The notes beneath the pieces were generated by a model. That model searched no databases and was not told the origin of the DNA. It was given only the letters and a program-made list of their open reading frames with translations. Position numbers and translations under genes: made by a program. Of a stretch of DNA of 63,561 bases, positions 32,630 through 46,700 are shown one piece after another. The first letter of the stretch is position 1; each line of letters opens with the position of its first letter. The stretch lies in the NCBI RefSeq assembly GCF_000003815.2, contig NC_049988.1, positions 22,227,308-22,290,868 of the forward strand. Direction: 5' to 3'. Origin of the DNA: Branchiostoma floridae. Lineage: Eukaryota; Chordata; Leptocardii; Amphioxiformes; Branchiostomatidae.

Positions 32630-35374
32630 GGTGCGACTTGTCAGGTTTCTGCACAGCAAAAATACACGTCCTGCGTCAGGGAGGTCCGAGACGCAATGTG
32701 AAATAGAAGAAATTAGAGACCAAAGAAGAAAGAAAATTATGGGTGTCAAACAACGCACGTTTCCAGACAAATCAGATACACACGTAATCGTTTTCTTTCT
32801 TTGTTTATTACATATTAAAAGAGAGGTATCGTAAACAATTTTGAAATACATTATACCTTTTTGATCATGCTTGGAAACCCATCATATATATTGAATCCAT
32901 CTCTATTCACCTATAAGAGAATAAATTGTGTTTTTGTTCTTCCTTTGAAATTTTCGGTCTTCGTCACACATGTAGTCATTAAACACACTTAAGAGTTTTA
33001 CGTTTCATGCTTTTATAGATTTTCTACAATAAATTTCCATTTGACGTCTTCACTAAAGCATCACCTAAGTGACAAACTCGTGCTTGGCGCTGCAGTATTG
33101 CTAAGAGTTGTCAGGTGGCGTCATTTACATGTCAGAACGTCATTGTCGACAAGGAGAATATGTATATTTTGTTAAACCGATTTGGGTAAACTCGTAGAAA
33201 TGAATTTGATTCATGCATCCCTGTACATTATCTGACATATTTTGCTATAAGCATGTAGAAATAAGTATATTTTATCATAATAATTTTATGTCGTGTCTTG
33301 CAGTGCATAAATGTGAAATACACATGAATATACCAAGTAATACCTTAATTAGTCTGATGACGTAAGATCACATTTACCTTTATTTGGAGGGATGACGTGG
33401 CATTAGGTGGTGCGAATGGCATTTTGTTTTTCTGCAAGTGGCAGACTAATTTTCTGGGAAAAGAAGTTAATCTGGACTGAGACGGAGAAACATGAAAAAG
33501 TTTGTGCGTAAAAACTCTTAAGTGTTGATGTAGTCATTAAATTCGCGTGTTTTTCTGGAGACATTGCAAACCCTTCCTGAAATTCTGGGTAAAATAGATG
33601 CACTATAATATAGCACTGTATGCTGCGATAACTTACATTCATTTCAACTGTAACAACATTAGAAACAGGGAATTTCAGAGTTTGTTTTCATAACGTTTAA
33701 TTTCAGTCATATGATCATGTAAATTTTTATACCAGTGATTGACAGGAGTCATGAACGTCAGGGAACAGCGCAGCAGTAGTCGTATACTGTCTTTCTTTCC
33801 AACATAAGTCGAAACACGACATTTGCCAAGTAATTTTGTCTCAATGCAAATGATATGCAAAGAAGGCTCTTATCAGCACAATTTACACACGTTATCATTA
33901 TATTACTTTTGTAATTATTTATGCAAATTTCCATACTTGATATTAGTTTCGTCCCTCTCGTGCTAAGTTTCAAGCCTATACACAACCCTTCACACTTCTA
34001 TATTCACATAGACATAATGTTCTTATACACAGATGCGTATACATACATACATGCATGAAAGCACAGTGCCACATAGTACACACATATGCATGGAGTATAT
34101 GTGCGCACATACACATTAACACAAAAACATGCATGTAAGCACACAGACGCACACACAGTGTATGAGCGTATATACACATTAACACACACTGATGCTTCTA
34201 CTTCGCCAAGTAATCTGGTCTCAATGCAAATAGTAACGTTATACAGAGAAGGCTCTTTTTAGCACAGTTTAGATCAATTTATTATCTTCTATTTCATGTA
34301 TCACTGGTATGGGTATGCCATAATTCACCAAGGTATCATAATTTTCTAATTAGATATTCAAATTTGGTAATGATTTACATAACTGATATCCATTTATGTT
34401 CCTCTCGAGCTAAGTTCCAAGCCTATACACACCTTCACACTTATGCCTACATTCACACATACACACAATATGCCAATACAGACATGCCACACACAATGTA
34501 GTACACACACATGCATAGAGTGTATATTCACACATACACATTAACACACACACACATGCATACACCCACACACACATGCATACACACTGTATATGCACAT
34601 ATACACATCAACACACACACATGCATGTAAGTACACACATACACATGCATGTAAGCACACACACACATGCATACACAATGTATATGCATATATACACATC
34701 AACACACACGCATGCATGAAAGCACACACACACACACACATACATACAGTGTATATGCACATATAACACACTCACACATGCATGTACATACACATGTATA
34801 TGCACATAAATGTATACACATTAACACACTGATGCATGTACGATGTGTTGTTCTTTCAGTTCAGCATAATCAGAATATTTTTTGTCCAATAGCCACGAAG
34901 TTGAATTGATGAGACCTAAAGATACACAACATACCTAGTAAATACAAACAACAACAGGCCATATTTACATTCATCTGGAGGGATGACGTGGCATTAGGTG
35001 GTACGAATGGCAGTTTGTTTTTCTGCAAGTGGCAGACTAATTTTCTGGGAAAATAAGTTAATCTGTGCTGGGAGGGAGAAACGTCAAACAAGTTTGTGCG
35101 TCAGAACTCAGTGTAGTCATTAAATCAACGTGTTTTTCTGGAGACGTCGCAAACTCTTCCTGCCATTTTGTGAAAAATGTATTAAGTATAACTGTTGTAA
35201 CTTACACTCAGTACAACATTTGAAACAGAGATAGTTTTTATATAACTTTTTATTTCAGTCATGTGGTCATGCTTTTTCTCAATAACAGTGATTGACAGGT
35301 GTCAGGAACGTCAAAACACAGCGCAGCAATAGTCGTATACTGCCTGTCTTTTAAATATAAGAATGTCTATACAC

Positions 35375-35447
<73 letters not shown>

Positions 35448-37718
35448 TATACATGTACGCAGACAGTGCCACACACACACATATCTTCACGCGCTTGTTT
35501 ACATTTATATATACACACACACGCAGACGTAGACACACACACACACATACACACAAACACATGCACAGGCGTGAACACACAGACACACAGGAGTAGACAC
35601 ACACACATTGACACATGTGCCTTATAATACACACATACACACATGCATACACACATACATGCACACATGTAGTAGTAGAATATATCATGTGTCTTACTCT
35701 AGCCTAAAGCTAAATGCAATCGAATAAATGAGGCCTAAAGTTAACTAGAGTTCTACTATGATGATTCACAATATACACAGCAAACACAACACACTAACAA
35801 CGGATCACATTTGCCCTATCTGGAGGGATGACGTGGCATTAGGTGGTGCGAATGGCATTTTGTTTTTCTGCAAGTGGCAGACTAATTTTCTGGGATAAGA
35901 AGTTAATCTTAGCTGAGAGGTAGAAATATGAAAAGGTCGGTACGTGAGAACTGTTTCTATAGTCATTGAATCCCAGTGTTTCTGGAGACATCGCAGACTC
36001 TTCCTCTGCGCACCCCAGTTCCCACCGTTTTAGACTGACGAACTTTTGAGACTATGATAGTTTAGAAATGAGATAGTTTAGTTTTTAAGTAGTTCCTAAA
36101 TTTGTGTTTGTCAGAAATTTTCTGCCTTCAGTGTTGTTTTTACCTCCATCAAAAATAGAGGTATTGTCTTTGATGTGTTTGTCTATGTTTCCACTTATCT
36201 CAGCCAGCAATAAGTACATGTAGTTAAACTCAGAGTGGATGGTGATTATATGTGACAATTTGGGGCCAGCGGAAGCCGTTTGCTGGGCTGGATTTTTGTT
36301 ACAACATCGTTTGAAGCAAAACAACACACCTCCGACCAACTTGGTCCAATTTGGTTTTTATTGCCTTTTATATCGGACTTTTCGTTCCCCAAAGCTGCTC
36401 GGCTGGACCCTGTGACGTTAGCCTTAGCTGTGCCCGGGCACGTTGGGTAAGACAATGGACAGTTTCCAAAAGTTAGATAACGGACTGATCCTCACGCTAA
36501 CCGACAGCTTTCTCACCACAGTCACCCCTCAATAAGACAGCCGGAGCCATAGAGTTGCCTTTTATAACTTTTATTCAGTCTGTGACACAGACCGGTTTCA
36601 CCACTCTGGCTTCTTCAGTGGTCCAGGCTCAAATGAGCACAGTCTACAAACATTGGAGAACAGCAAAAAATCTCTATAACTTGGTTCAGTCTTGTTACAA
36701 AGGACCTTCCATAAATAAATACCAGCAGTTCTGGCACTGTGCTCTTTTACAACAACAAAAGGAAGTCCGTCTATTGTGAAAACAGTGAGGTTGCGCTTTA
36801 TTACTATGAGTGAAGTTGTGCTTACATTTTGTTAATCCTGTCTGTTCAGCTTTTGTAGGAAACGCTCCAACAACAGGCGATGGGTTTGATACAGCCAAAC
36901 CAGGAGCTTTCCAGTTTCTAGAATATTTTTTATGTTTAAAAATGGCTATGTGCATATCTTACGAAACGTACATTTTCTCTGTATGAAAACTCAGGCGTGT
37001 CTACCACTGTACAGTACGTGATCCATTGCTTTGGTGCCCATTCACTATTTCTTCCATCAGTTTTCTACTCAACAAACTCTTAAACGAATTCAGAAAACGA
37101 CGTGCTGAAATCTCTATAACTTGGTTCAGGCATGTTACAAAGGAACCTCCATTAATAAATACAAGTGGCCACTTCTGCGATTTTGCTTTTTACTACAACA
37201 AAAGGAAGTTTACCTATTGTGAAACAACAGAGATTACGTATTATTACTATTAGTGAAGTTATGCTTACATTTTCTTTGTACTGTCTGTTCAGTACGAAAT
37301 GCGAAAGAAACAGGCAAACCAGAAGCTTTTCCTTCTTTTGAGCGTGCTTCATGTAAACAAACTCCTGGCTAAAAGCGAAAACATTATGTAAATCCGTTAT
37401 ATATATAAAAAATAAGGCCCGTCCACCATTGTACAATAAGTGATTCATTGCTTTGGTGCCAACTCACTTTATCCTCTGTTAGTTTTCTACTCGACTACGA
37501 AACAGGTTCAGAGAACAACGTGCTGATTTCCTCTGTTATTATTATCCCAGGTTTCACTTTCACTTTATTTATTTAACCAGGAATAATACAGCTCAGGTTT
37601 TTTCAATTTACTGATTTCCTCTGTTGCTATATTTTCAGGTTTCACGTTCTGCCGGTCAGTTTTACTGCGGATGGTCGGAGATCCGCTGGACAGTGGTGGT
37701 GAGAGTTCTGCCTGTCGC
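32630..37718. other. Gene 5 upstream/gene 6 downstream region
   Basis: Holds TGACGTGGCA blocks at about 33.39, 34.98 and 35.83 kb, long CA/TG microsatellites (34420-34830 and 35360-35660), and the AATAAA block (AATAAA on -, 36570-36575). Open frames in the CA tracts translate to Cys-Val or Thr-His runs and are not genes. Confidence 0.55.
35363..35660. repeat. CA microsatellite cluster
   Basis: Near-pure CA from about 35371 to 35444, then interrupted CA-rich sequence to about 35660. A collinear, shorter tract is at 10594-10780. Confidence 0.9.
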
Positions 37719-40700
37719 CTACGGACGTCCTGGGAAACATGAACAGAAATAGCAGTGATGAGATGAGGAGTGATGTGTTTTGCTATGGTTTAAAACAAGA
37801 GCATCGATGGTCTAACGTCTTTAGTCCGGTGGATACTTGTGGCCTGTTTAAGAGATGGTAGGGTGTCAGGAAATGGGAGGGTTATAAGAAGTACCTGGAA
37901 CAACCTGGCATATGTAGTACAACAGCAAGTCGCATGTATTGTCGTTCCATTTGCCTTTCCAGCCTACGACGTAAGAAATACAATCTTCTTCTCCGCCCGA
38001 ATTGTTCGGTTCTCCAGGACCCCAGGAGTGGTACGTTCCAAGTGCAAAACCATCCACCCACTCATAGCTTCCCTCTTCCCGCCGATCGTGCAGGCCGAAC
38101 CAGAAGGTTCCAGTGTCGCTCACGGCATTGTGCAGGGAGAACAGGAAGTCGTTGGTCCCAGCGTCTCGGGGCATGGCGAGGGTGCCGCCGTCTCCCCCAC
38201 AGGCCGCGGCCGCATCGCTGAAGCTCTTAGGTGTGTCGAAGGCCTTGTAGCAGATTCCACGGAACTTTGTGTAACCTTTAGGACAATATACTAGGGGAAA
38301 AATGAGTCAACAACAGAGGCATTTTGAAAATGTCCATTACATTCATTCCGTTGGACGAACATATCTCCTTATTAAGTGCTTTAGCTTCATTCAAGAATTC
38401 ATGTATATGCTACATAAATGAATGAAAACCAACCTACACTACATACAGGCGTAGGGATAATGATTACCCCAATATTATCATGCAGTTGAATGGGAGTCGG
38501 TGCCTTAAATCATGCTTCTTTCATTTCTATGATGTTGGAAAATAAACCATTAAAACAGAACACAAAACTCAGGCCTAACTTACTCATATCGTGAAGACGC
38601 TGCTCCAAGGCGACGGTTCGGCTTCGCTCCTTGTCCAGGTCGAGTTTCAAGGCGTCAAGAGTGGTGGTCAGTTGGCGCATGTCGTCTTGATCGCGCTTTA
38701 AGGCATCAACAGTGGAGGACAGTTGACGCATGTCGTTTTGGTCGCGCTTTAAAGCATCAACAGTGGTGGACAGTTGGCGCATGTCGTCTTGGTCGCGCTT
38801 CAAGGCGTCAACAGTTGTGGACAGTTGGCGCATGTCGTCTTGGTCGCGCTTCAAGGCGTCAACAGTGGTGGACATGTCGTCTTGGTCACGCTTCAAGGCG
38901 TCAACAGTGGTGGATAGTTGAGTTATTTCCTACAGATGAAAGAGTACCAAACTTAAGAAGAAAATTAAGGGAAAACAGCAGTATGTTCTGCCTTGGTATT
39001 TACTCAAAAATAAGAACAGAAAGAGCAGAATGATAGCCTTGTAGTACAAGTCATAGAGTGTTTACCTCCTTATTCATGACAGTCAGAGGGGCGAATCCCA
39101 CAGCAACTAGACTTAGCAAGACAACAATGCCGGCGGCCATGTAGGTAAGGTGGGAGCGGATGCTTGCTTCACGCGCGTACGTGCGGTCTATTACAAAACA
39201 ATAGCTTATAAAACAATGAATTCTTTTTAAAACGCTGAACTGTAGTTTTTAACACAAACGTTGGATTTGTCCAAATTTGTCACAGCCCAACGCCAGTCTT
39301 TGTTAAGGAACGACATACTCTGGAAAAGATCAACAGCACGGTAGGTACAGGTACATTCAAGAAAGAATCTTACATATATATGTAGCTAACCGATCTTTTG
39401 GATATAAGAGTAATGATTTTTCAAAACTTCTAGACAGTATTAGTACCGGTCACATTTGACGCTTTGGCACTAAAAGTTTTTTTCTCGTGAAACGAAGCAA
39501 TCTGCTAGAAAAGAAAGTTTGATTAAAAAAATTACATGATGTGCTTTTTTTTTTAATTTTTCGGCCCGCTTGTTGATGTTTTATACTTCACGACGGCGTC
39601 GATAGATTGCTTTTGAAATCAGATTTGTATTGCAGTTGAGTTAGTATCGTGCGACAGGTAACGACGCAGACACATTCGAAGTGGGCTGTCGTGCGATTTT
39701 GATGTCGTAGTATTGTCTAAGACGCCCTTGTCTGTAAGAAGACAACTGAATTTTATACGACACCTGCACGACTTTCTCAAGAATGCAATCGTGCGACAAT
39801 CGTACGACGGCTATGACCAGACATACATGTAGCAAGACGAAGATAAGACAGCAGCAGGACAAACAAAACGACAAAGTTTTACCTGCTCTGGAGACGTACA
39901 AAGCGTTGGGTATGCTCGCAGCGGCGTCCGCAATGGACTGCCAATCAGTCTGCGGCTGCTGCATGGGAGCACTTGTGGAGCCTGGAAGAAAATGACGAAA
40001 GTTACACTTTATACAGTAAAAAATAGGTGTAAAATCTAGACAAGAACAGTACGTTGTATTTGGTTAAAAAAAATTACCTTCTCCGGAGGCGTATATATGG
40101 TTGGGTTCCCTCGCAGCGGAGTCGGCACGTGCCTGCCAATCAGTCTGCGGCTCCTGCATGGGCGTGGTGCCTGGAGAAAATCAAAATCAAACACAGAAAA
40201 AGCTATAAAAGTGAGTCGAGAACAGGGCGACGAAAGTGTACTTGAAAAGGTTTTACCTTCTCCGGAGGCGTGCACAGGGTTGGTTTCACTCACAGCGGCG
40301 TCGGCACGTGCCTGCCAATCAGTCTGCCGCTCCTGCATAGGTGTGGTATCTGGAGATAAATTACAGAAGTTACACTTCATACAGTAAAAAGGTATAAAAG
40401 CGAGACAAGAACAGTACGTTGTATGTGAGTTTAAAAAAAAATTACCTTCTCTGGAGGCGTATATATGGTTGGGGTCACACGCATCTGCGTCGGCACGTGC
40501 CTGCCAATCAGTCTGCGGCTCCTGAACGGGTGTGGTGTCTGGAGGAAAATTACAAAATCAAACACAGAAAAAAGTTATAAAAGTGAGTCGAGAACAGGGC
40601 GACGAAAGCGGACTAGTATTTGAAGGGGTTCTACCTTCTCCGGAGGCGTACACAGGGTTGGTTTCAAATGTAGTGGCGTCGGCACGTGCCTGCCAATAAG

Positions 40701-41771
40701 TCTGCGGCTCCTGCATGGGTGTGGTGTCTGGAGAAAAATTACAGATGTTACACTTCATACAGTAAAAGGGTATAAAATGGAGATAAGAACAGTACGCTGT
40801 AGGCCGGCTTGAAAAAGTTCTACCTTCTCCGGAGGCGTACGTTGGGTTGGGTTTACTCGCACGTGACTGCCAATCAGTCTGTGGCTGCTCCATGGGTGTG
40901 GTGCCTAGTGGAAAATATAGAATTTAAGTGGCGCCGACGGTATGTATTTAGGATATCATCGGTCACTTTCAGATTTTATGGGACAAAAAATACAACATTA
41001 TTTTGACAACCTGTATTAAAGTATCATTTCATGCATAACACAAACGCGCCTAAGACATTGTTTTTGTACATCGCACCATCAAAAATAATTCTTCAGGCTC
41101 GATTGTTTTGTCATATAGTAGTCTAATTAAGACTGGTGATACGACGACAGCGAATGTAGCGACCAGTTAAAAAAACTAGCATATGGATCGGCAAAAATAT
41201 ACTTTTGAGAGTAAAACAGTTCTTAATCATGGCGGTTACCTGAAATTGCACGGTATTACTATAGAATGTTTTTTTACGGCTTTTCAAAAGTACGTTTCAT
41301 CTTGAGAACCGCGATGCGGTGTTCCAAACTGGTTATGTGTTTAGCCAAACGCACCTACTCTTCTCGGTAAGTGTGTCCGGGTCTTTTACGTGCAGAAGTT
41401 TGACGCATGAGAGCGAACTTAACGCCCGATGCTTCCAATGTACGGGGCTTTACTTCACCATCCGAATTGTTGGGTGCAGCCTCTCTTTATAGCATGCCCC
41501 AACCGGATTTTCACACCTAATCTACAAGGCGAGGTAGTAGGATCACTTACCACTTACGCCCTCCACGGGAATAGAAAATAACGTCATAAATATGGATCTT
41601 CCAAACTTCATGCTTAGGCCAAACGCTATTTGGAAAAGAAAACTCGATCTACACCACGTAAGGTTAGTGTTAAACCATAGATTTGGCCGCTGGCGTCTGT
41701 ACAGAGAAGGTATTTCCAAAAGCATATTTACCTGTGTCACCAGTTTTGGACTGCTGTAACTCTCCCGGCAT
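37719..41771 (-). CDS. C-type lectin gene 6: six tail cassettes, duplicate of gene 3
   Basis: Exons: 41771-41732 (MPGELQQSKTGDT), cassettes 40904-40824 (NPTY), 40727-40635 (NPVY), 40538-40446 (NHIY), 40349-40257 (NPVH), 40170-40078 (NHIY), 39981-39883 (NALY), membrane 39187-39066, neck 38929-38584, CTLD 38290-37895, last exon 37729-37719. The joined CDS is 488 residues. Against gene 3 it has five neck repeats instead of three. Its membrane exon is 24 nt shorter: GHRALCSF before the span is gone, including the juxtamembrane Cys found in the other members. The CTLD keeps EPNN..EEDC and WND. It keeps a tyrosine in cassettes 3 and 5, whereas gene 3 has histidine in cassette 3. Confidence 0.86.
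39883..40904 (-). repeat. Tandem tail-cassette exons of gene 6 (six units)
   Basis: Same lengths and order as the gene 3 cassettes. Motifs read NPTY, NPVY, NHIY, NPVH, NHIY, NALY in transcript order, so one of six lacks the tyrosine. Confidence 0.85.
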
Positions 41772-43722
41772 GGTGCGACTTGTCAGGTGTCTGCACAGCA
41801 AAAATACAAGCCCTGCCACAGGCGAGGTCCGAGACGCAATGTAAAAATTAAATACATCGGAAATCATTTTTTCGGTGGAGACAAATCAAATATAAACTTA
41901 ATCTTTTTCTTTGTTATGAAACAACCAGAGGGGCGAGTAGAACAGAAAGAAACAACATGCGGTACTTGAACACCGCTGTTACAGTTACATCTTGAACGAA
42001 GGATATCGACAACAACATTTCAAAGACATCCTGCCTTTTTGTTTGGAAATCTATCAGACATACATTTGTATCCAGAAGGTTCTGATAAAAGCTCTGAATA
42101 TATTGAATTCATTTATGCATGCACCAATAGCAGAAAAACATGTTTAACTCTTTTTTCCTTGTCTGATATTTTCCGTATTCGTCACACAACATGTTGCCAG
42201 TCAACACAAATTCGATTTTGCGTTAACACATACTTTTCTAAATTTTCTTCAGGCGGGGTCCAAAAACACAATGTAGAAAATGACGAAATTGGAAACCAAA
42301 GATGAAAATAAATCATATGGAGTGGGTTTGCGGCTTACGTTTTCAGTCAAGACAAATCAAATACACCCATAATCTTCTTCTTTGTATATTTGAAAGATTG
42401 AAAACAACATTCAAGGACATTAATTTTCTGATCATGTTTGGGAAACTATCATATATATTGAATTCATTGGTGTGTGCACCCGTAGAAGAAATAGTAAGGT
42501 TCTGATAAAAGCTCTGGACTTCCGACCAAGGATGTAGGGGGTTCCTCCTACCCCCGTGTGCCATGCCGGGTGCCGCTCATGACCGAACATGCCCCTAAGG
42601 CCTGTCTCGGCCACATAGCCCCACCAAGCCACACAAGGCCACTAGATACTCATTTACACCTGAGTTAAGTGAGGAAAGTCGTCTAAAGTCCAAAGGGCAC
42701 ACAGCAGCTGGATTCGAACCCGCAACCGCTCGGTCTCGAGCCGCAAATGCTGCCACTGCGCCACGCGGTCCCACTGTACTATAATATACCTATATATAAC
42801 TTTTATCACAACTTATATACTTACATATAGGATTGCAAATCTACTACCATAACTCACATCCCTGCTCAACCACAAACATATTTTAACCTCCGAAGCTTCG
42901 TGTCTCCTGTGGTTTTATTGGGCAGTGTCAAAAGTTGGATAATTAGTATGTATGGAGCGGACTGATCCTCACGCTAACCGACATCTTTCTCACCACAGTC
43001 ACCCTCAGTAAGACAGCCGGAGCCGCAGAGTTTCCGTTTACAACTTTTATTCAGTCTGTCACAGAGACCGGTTTCACCAATCAGGCTTCTTCAGTGGTCC
43101 AGGCTTACATGAGCACAGTCTATAAACTTTGGAGAACAGCAAGAAAATCTCTATGACTTGGTTCAGGCTTGTTACAAAGGAATGTCCATCAATAAATACC
43201 AGCGGCCAGTTCTGGCATTGTGATTTTTTTCGACCGTTTTTTTTACAACAAAAGGACGTTTGCCTGTTGTGAAACAGCCGAAATTACGTATCATTCATTA
43301 CTATTAGTGAAGTTGTTCTTACATTTTTTCTGTACTGTCTGTTTAGCAATTTGTACGAAACGCACAAGACAAAGGCAACACAAGCTTGTTGCGGTCAAAC
43401 CAGAAGCTTTTCCCTTTCTAGAGCGTTCTTCATGTAAAAGAACTCCTGGCTAATGCGAAAACATATGTAAATCCTTCATATATATGTGTGTGTGTGTGTG
43501 TGTGTAACAACTAAATAGCCATCTACAACTCTACAATAAGTGATTCATTGCTTTGGTGCCCATTTACTATTTCTTCTGTCAGTTTTCTACTCGACTTTTA
43601 AACAGGTTCAGAGAACAACGTGCTGATTTCATCTGTTGTTATAACTCCAGGTTCAGCGTTTTACTGGCTAGCTTCAGGTAGGATGACCGCTGTGCAGTGG
43701 TGGTGAGAGTTCCGCCTGTCAC
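41772..43722. other. Gene 6 upstream/gene 7 downstream region
   Basis: Collinear with 16.9-18.97 kb but interrupted by the SINE at 42519-42774. Contains the AATAAA block (AATAAA on -, 43046-43051) and a TG microsatellite (43488-43505). No exon seen. Confidence 0.5.
42519..42774 (-). mobile_element. tRNA-derived SINE
   Basis: Minus-strand SINE: from the high end it has a tRNA-like head (GGACCGCGTGGCGC, then B box GGGTTCGAATCC) followed by the same body as the SINE at 55.0 kb. Absent from the matching place in copy A (near 17.67 kb). Confidence 0.75.
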
Positions 43723-46700
43723 CTACGGACGTCCTGGGAAATGAGAAACATTAGCAGGAATGAGACGTGGAGTGATGTGTTCATAGCAATGCAAATATTA
43801 AGTAGAGTCGGTGACCTCATACCTCCATGAAATTAATTCATGCATGGAATGTTTAACTTCGATTAACTTACACATGTCACAAGTATAGAGTTCCCATCAT
43901 CTATCATGAAACGATTTGAGTAATTTTTGTTTGAATTATGCAAATCAGTCCCTCATTTGCATGTTTGATATCTGTGTATGAAAATTTAATGGAGGTTATG
44001 ATGGTTTAATGCACTCCGTGTAATGGATACAGAAGCTGTGGCATGTTCACTAGACAGAAAGGTTTTGGGAAATGGTACGTTTATAAAAAGTACCTGGGAC
44101 AGCCTGGCAGATGAAGCGCTTCTCCCAGTCACAAGACAAGTCGGCCCACTTGTCTTTCCAGTAGGCGGAGTAACAAACGCAATCCTCGTTGCTTCCATAG
44201 TTGTTTGGTTGTCCCGGAGCCCAGTTGCTGTAGGTCCCAAGTGCAGAACCATCCACCCACTCAAAGCTTCCATCTTCGCGCCGATCGTGCAGGCCGAACC
44301 AGAAACCCCCCTTTTCACTCACGGACTTGTACAAGGAGATCAGGAAGGCGTTGGTCTCAGCATCTCGGGGCATGGCGAGGGTGCCGCCGTCTTCACCACA
44401 GGCCGCGGCCGCATCACTGAATGTCTTAAGTGTGTCGAAGGCCTTGTAGCAGAGTCCACGGAACTCTGTGTAACCTGTAGGACAAGATGCTGGAAAACAG
44501 CGAGTCAGCCACACGCGTAGGGAAAGATAGTGGTGATATTAGAAATGCTAAAAAATTGCATCACTGAATATTACTGCATCAGAAAGCGATATCTTCCATT
44601 AGTTTTATTCAATACCAGCATAATTAGTAAATGGTATGAGTTAGTGAAACATAACAACAGGCACATATGCACATGTAAGGATATCAATGGTGAGGCAAAT
44701 AAGATGATAATGAATGCCACTATTGTACTTAACAAATTTACGTGCTCCATTCATGATAGAAATCCTGCAGGCATAGGAATTATTGACAAGATAAATAGTT
44801 TCATTTAATGAAATAATAATAGTTACAAATTTTCCTGCTATTGTACTACTGGCATTGTCATCACAAATATTATATTTGACAGCTAAATAAACAACCTACC
44901 TGGCGACTTTCTTATGTCGCGAAGACGCTGCTCCAAGGCGGCGGTTCGGCCTCGCTCGTTGTCCAGGTCGCGCTTCAAGGTGTCAACAGTGGCGGACAGT
45001 TGGCGCATGTCGTCATGGTCGCGCTTCAAGGTGTCAACAGTGGCGGATAGTTGGCGTATGTCGTCTTGGTCGCGCTTCAAGGCGTCAACAGTGGTAGAAA
45101 TGTGGTCTTGGTCGCGCTTCAAGGCGTCAACAGTGGCGGACAGTTGGCGCATGTCGTCTTGGTCGTGTTTCAAGGCGTCAACAGTGGTGGACAGTTGGCG
45201 CATGTCGTCTTGGTCGCGCTTCAAGGCGTCAACAGTGGTGGACATGTCGTCTTGGTCGCGCTTCAAGGCGTCAACAGTGGCGGACAGTTGGCGCATGTCA
45301 TCTTGGTCGTGCTTCAAGGCGTCAACAGTGGTGAACAGTTGGTGCATGCCGTTTTGGTCGCATTTCAAAGCGTGAACAGAGGTGGACATGTGGTCTTGGT
45401 CGCGCTTCAAGGCGTCAACAGTGGTGGACAGTTGGCGCATGTCGTCTTGGTCGCGCTTCAAGGCGTCAACAGTGGTGGACATGTCGTCTTGGTCGCGCTT
45501 CAAGGCGGCAACAGTGGCGGACAGTTGGCGCATGTCATCTTGGTCGTGCTTCAAGGCGTCAACAGTGGTGAACAGTTGGTGCATGCCGTTTTGGTCGCAT
45601 TTCAAGGCGTGAACAGAGGTGGACCTGTTGTCTTGGCCGCGCTTCAAGGTGTCAACAGTGGTGGACAGTTGGCGCATGTTGTCTTGATCGCGCTTCAAGG
45701 CGTCAACAGTGCTGGTCAGTTTAGATGTTTCCTACGAACGCACAAACGTATATATGTACTCCAGACCAAACGTTGAAACAACAATATGAAAAATCAGAAA
45801 GTTATGGCTTGATGGACTCAGTAAACAGAACAAAGGCAATTACTTTGCAACAGACCTTTTATGATACAAGAGCGTTTACCCCATTGTTGATGAACGCTAG
45901 GAGGGCGAGTCCCACAGCGACCAGGCTTAGCAGTACGGCAATGAACGTGGCGATGTAAATAAGCCTGGAGCGGATGGAGCTACAGAGAGCACAGCGGCCG
46001 CTTGCTCCATCCGGATATGTGCGGTCTGTAAGAAAAGAGGATTTAAAGCAAGGAATGATTTTTCAAAACTTTTAATTTTTATTTCTAACGCGAAAATCGA
46101 ACACGAATGTTTTGGCTGTCCCACTCCAGTCTTTGTGAATGATATACAAAGACTGACAAAGTCCTGAGATGGACAGCCGAAAATTTGGGGAAGTCCAATT
46201 TTCGTGTTGGAAATTACATACATACATACATACATACATAGCTTAATGTTCATCCAGAATAGTTCGTACTAACACACAATAAATTACATGTAGTAGTAGT
46301 AGAAAATAAAAATCACGATCGGTAATTCACTAAGCAATCTATTTCATACTACTAAAGTACTGTACTATGATTACTACCAACACAGATGAGCTTCCATGAT
46401 TAGCAATCTATTTATCTATTTCTATTTCTTTAACATACAAAAAGCTGACTAATTGTGTCTATATTAAAACAACTAAACAACATTGATTGGCTTATTGCGA
46501 TGACCTTTAGCGCAGATTGAGCTTATCTCTCAGGGCTCATACAATAAAACTGATACGGGTCACTAAACATTGTTCTTCAAACAAAGCAGTCTACCAAAAT
46601 ATAAGTTTTGATCATTGCATGATGTGCTCTTTTAACTTGACCCGTTTGTTTCAGTTCTATAATTGCTGAAGAAATCATATTTGTCTGTATTAAAGTCGAG

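Noticed and set aside
35311-35688. Cys-Val-rich and Thr-His-rich frames in CA/TG tracts (also at 5.1, 10.6, 25.5, 34.6 and 49.5 kb)
   Set aside because: Microsatellite translations with no start context or conserved flanking exon.
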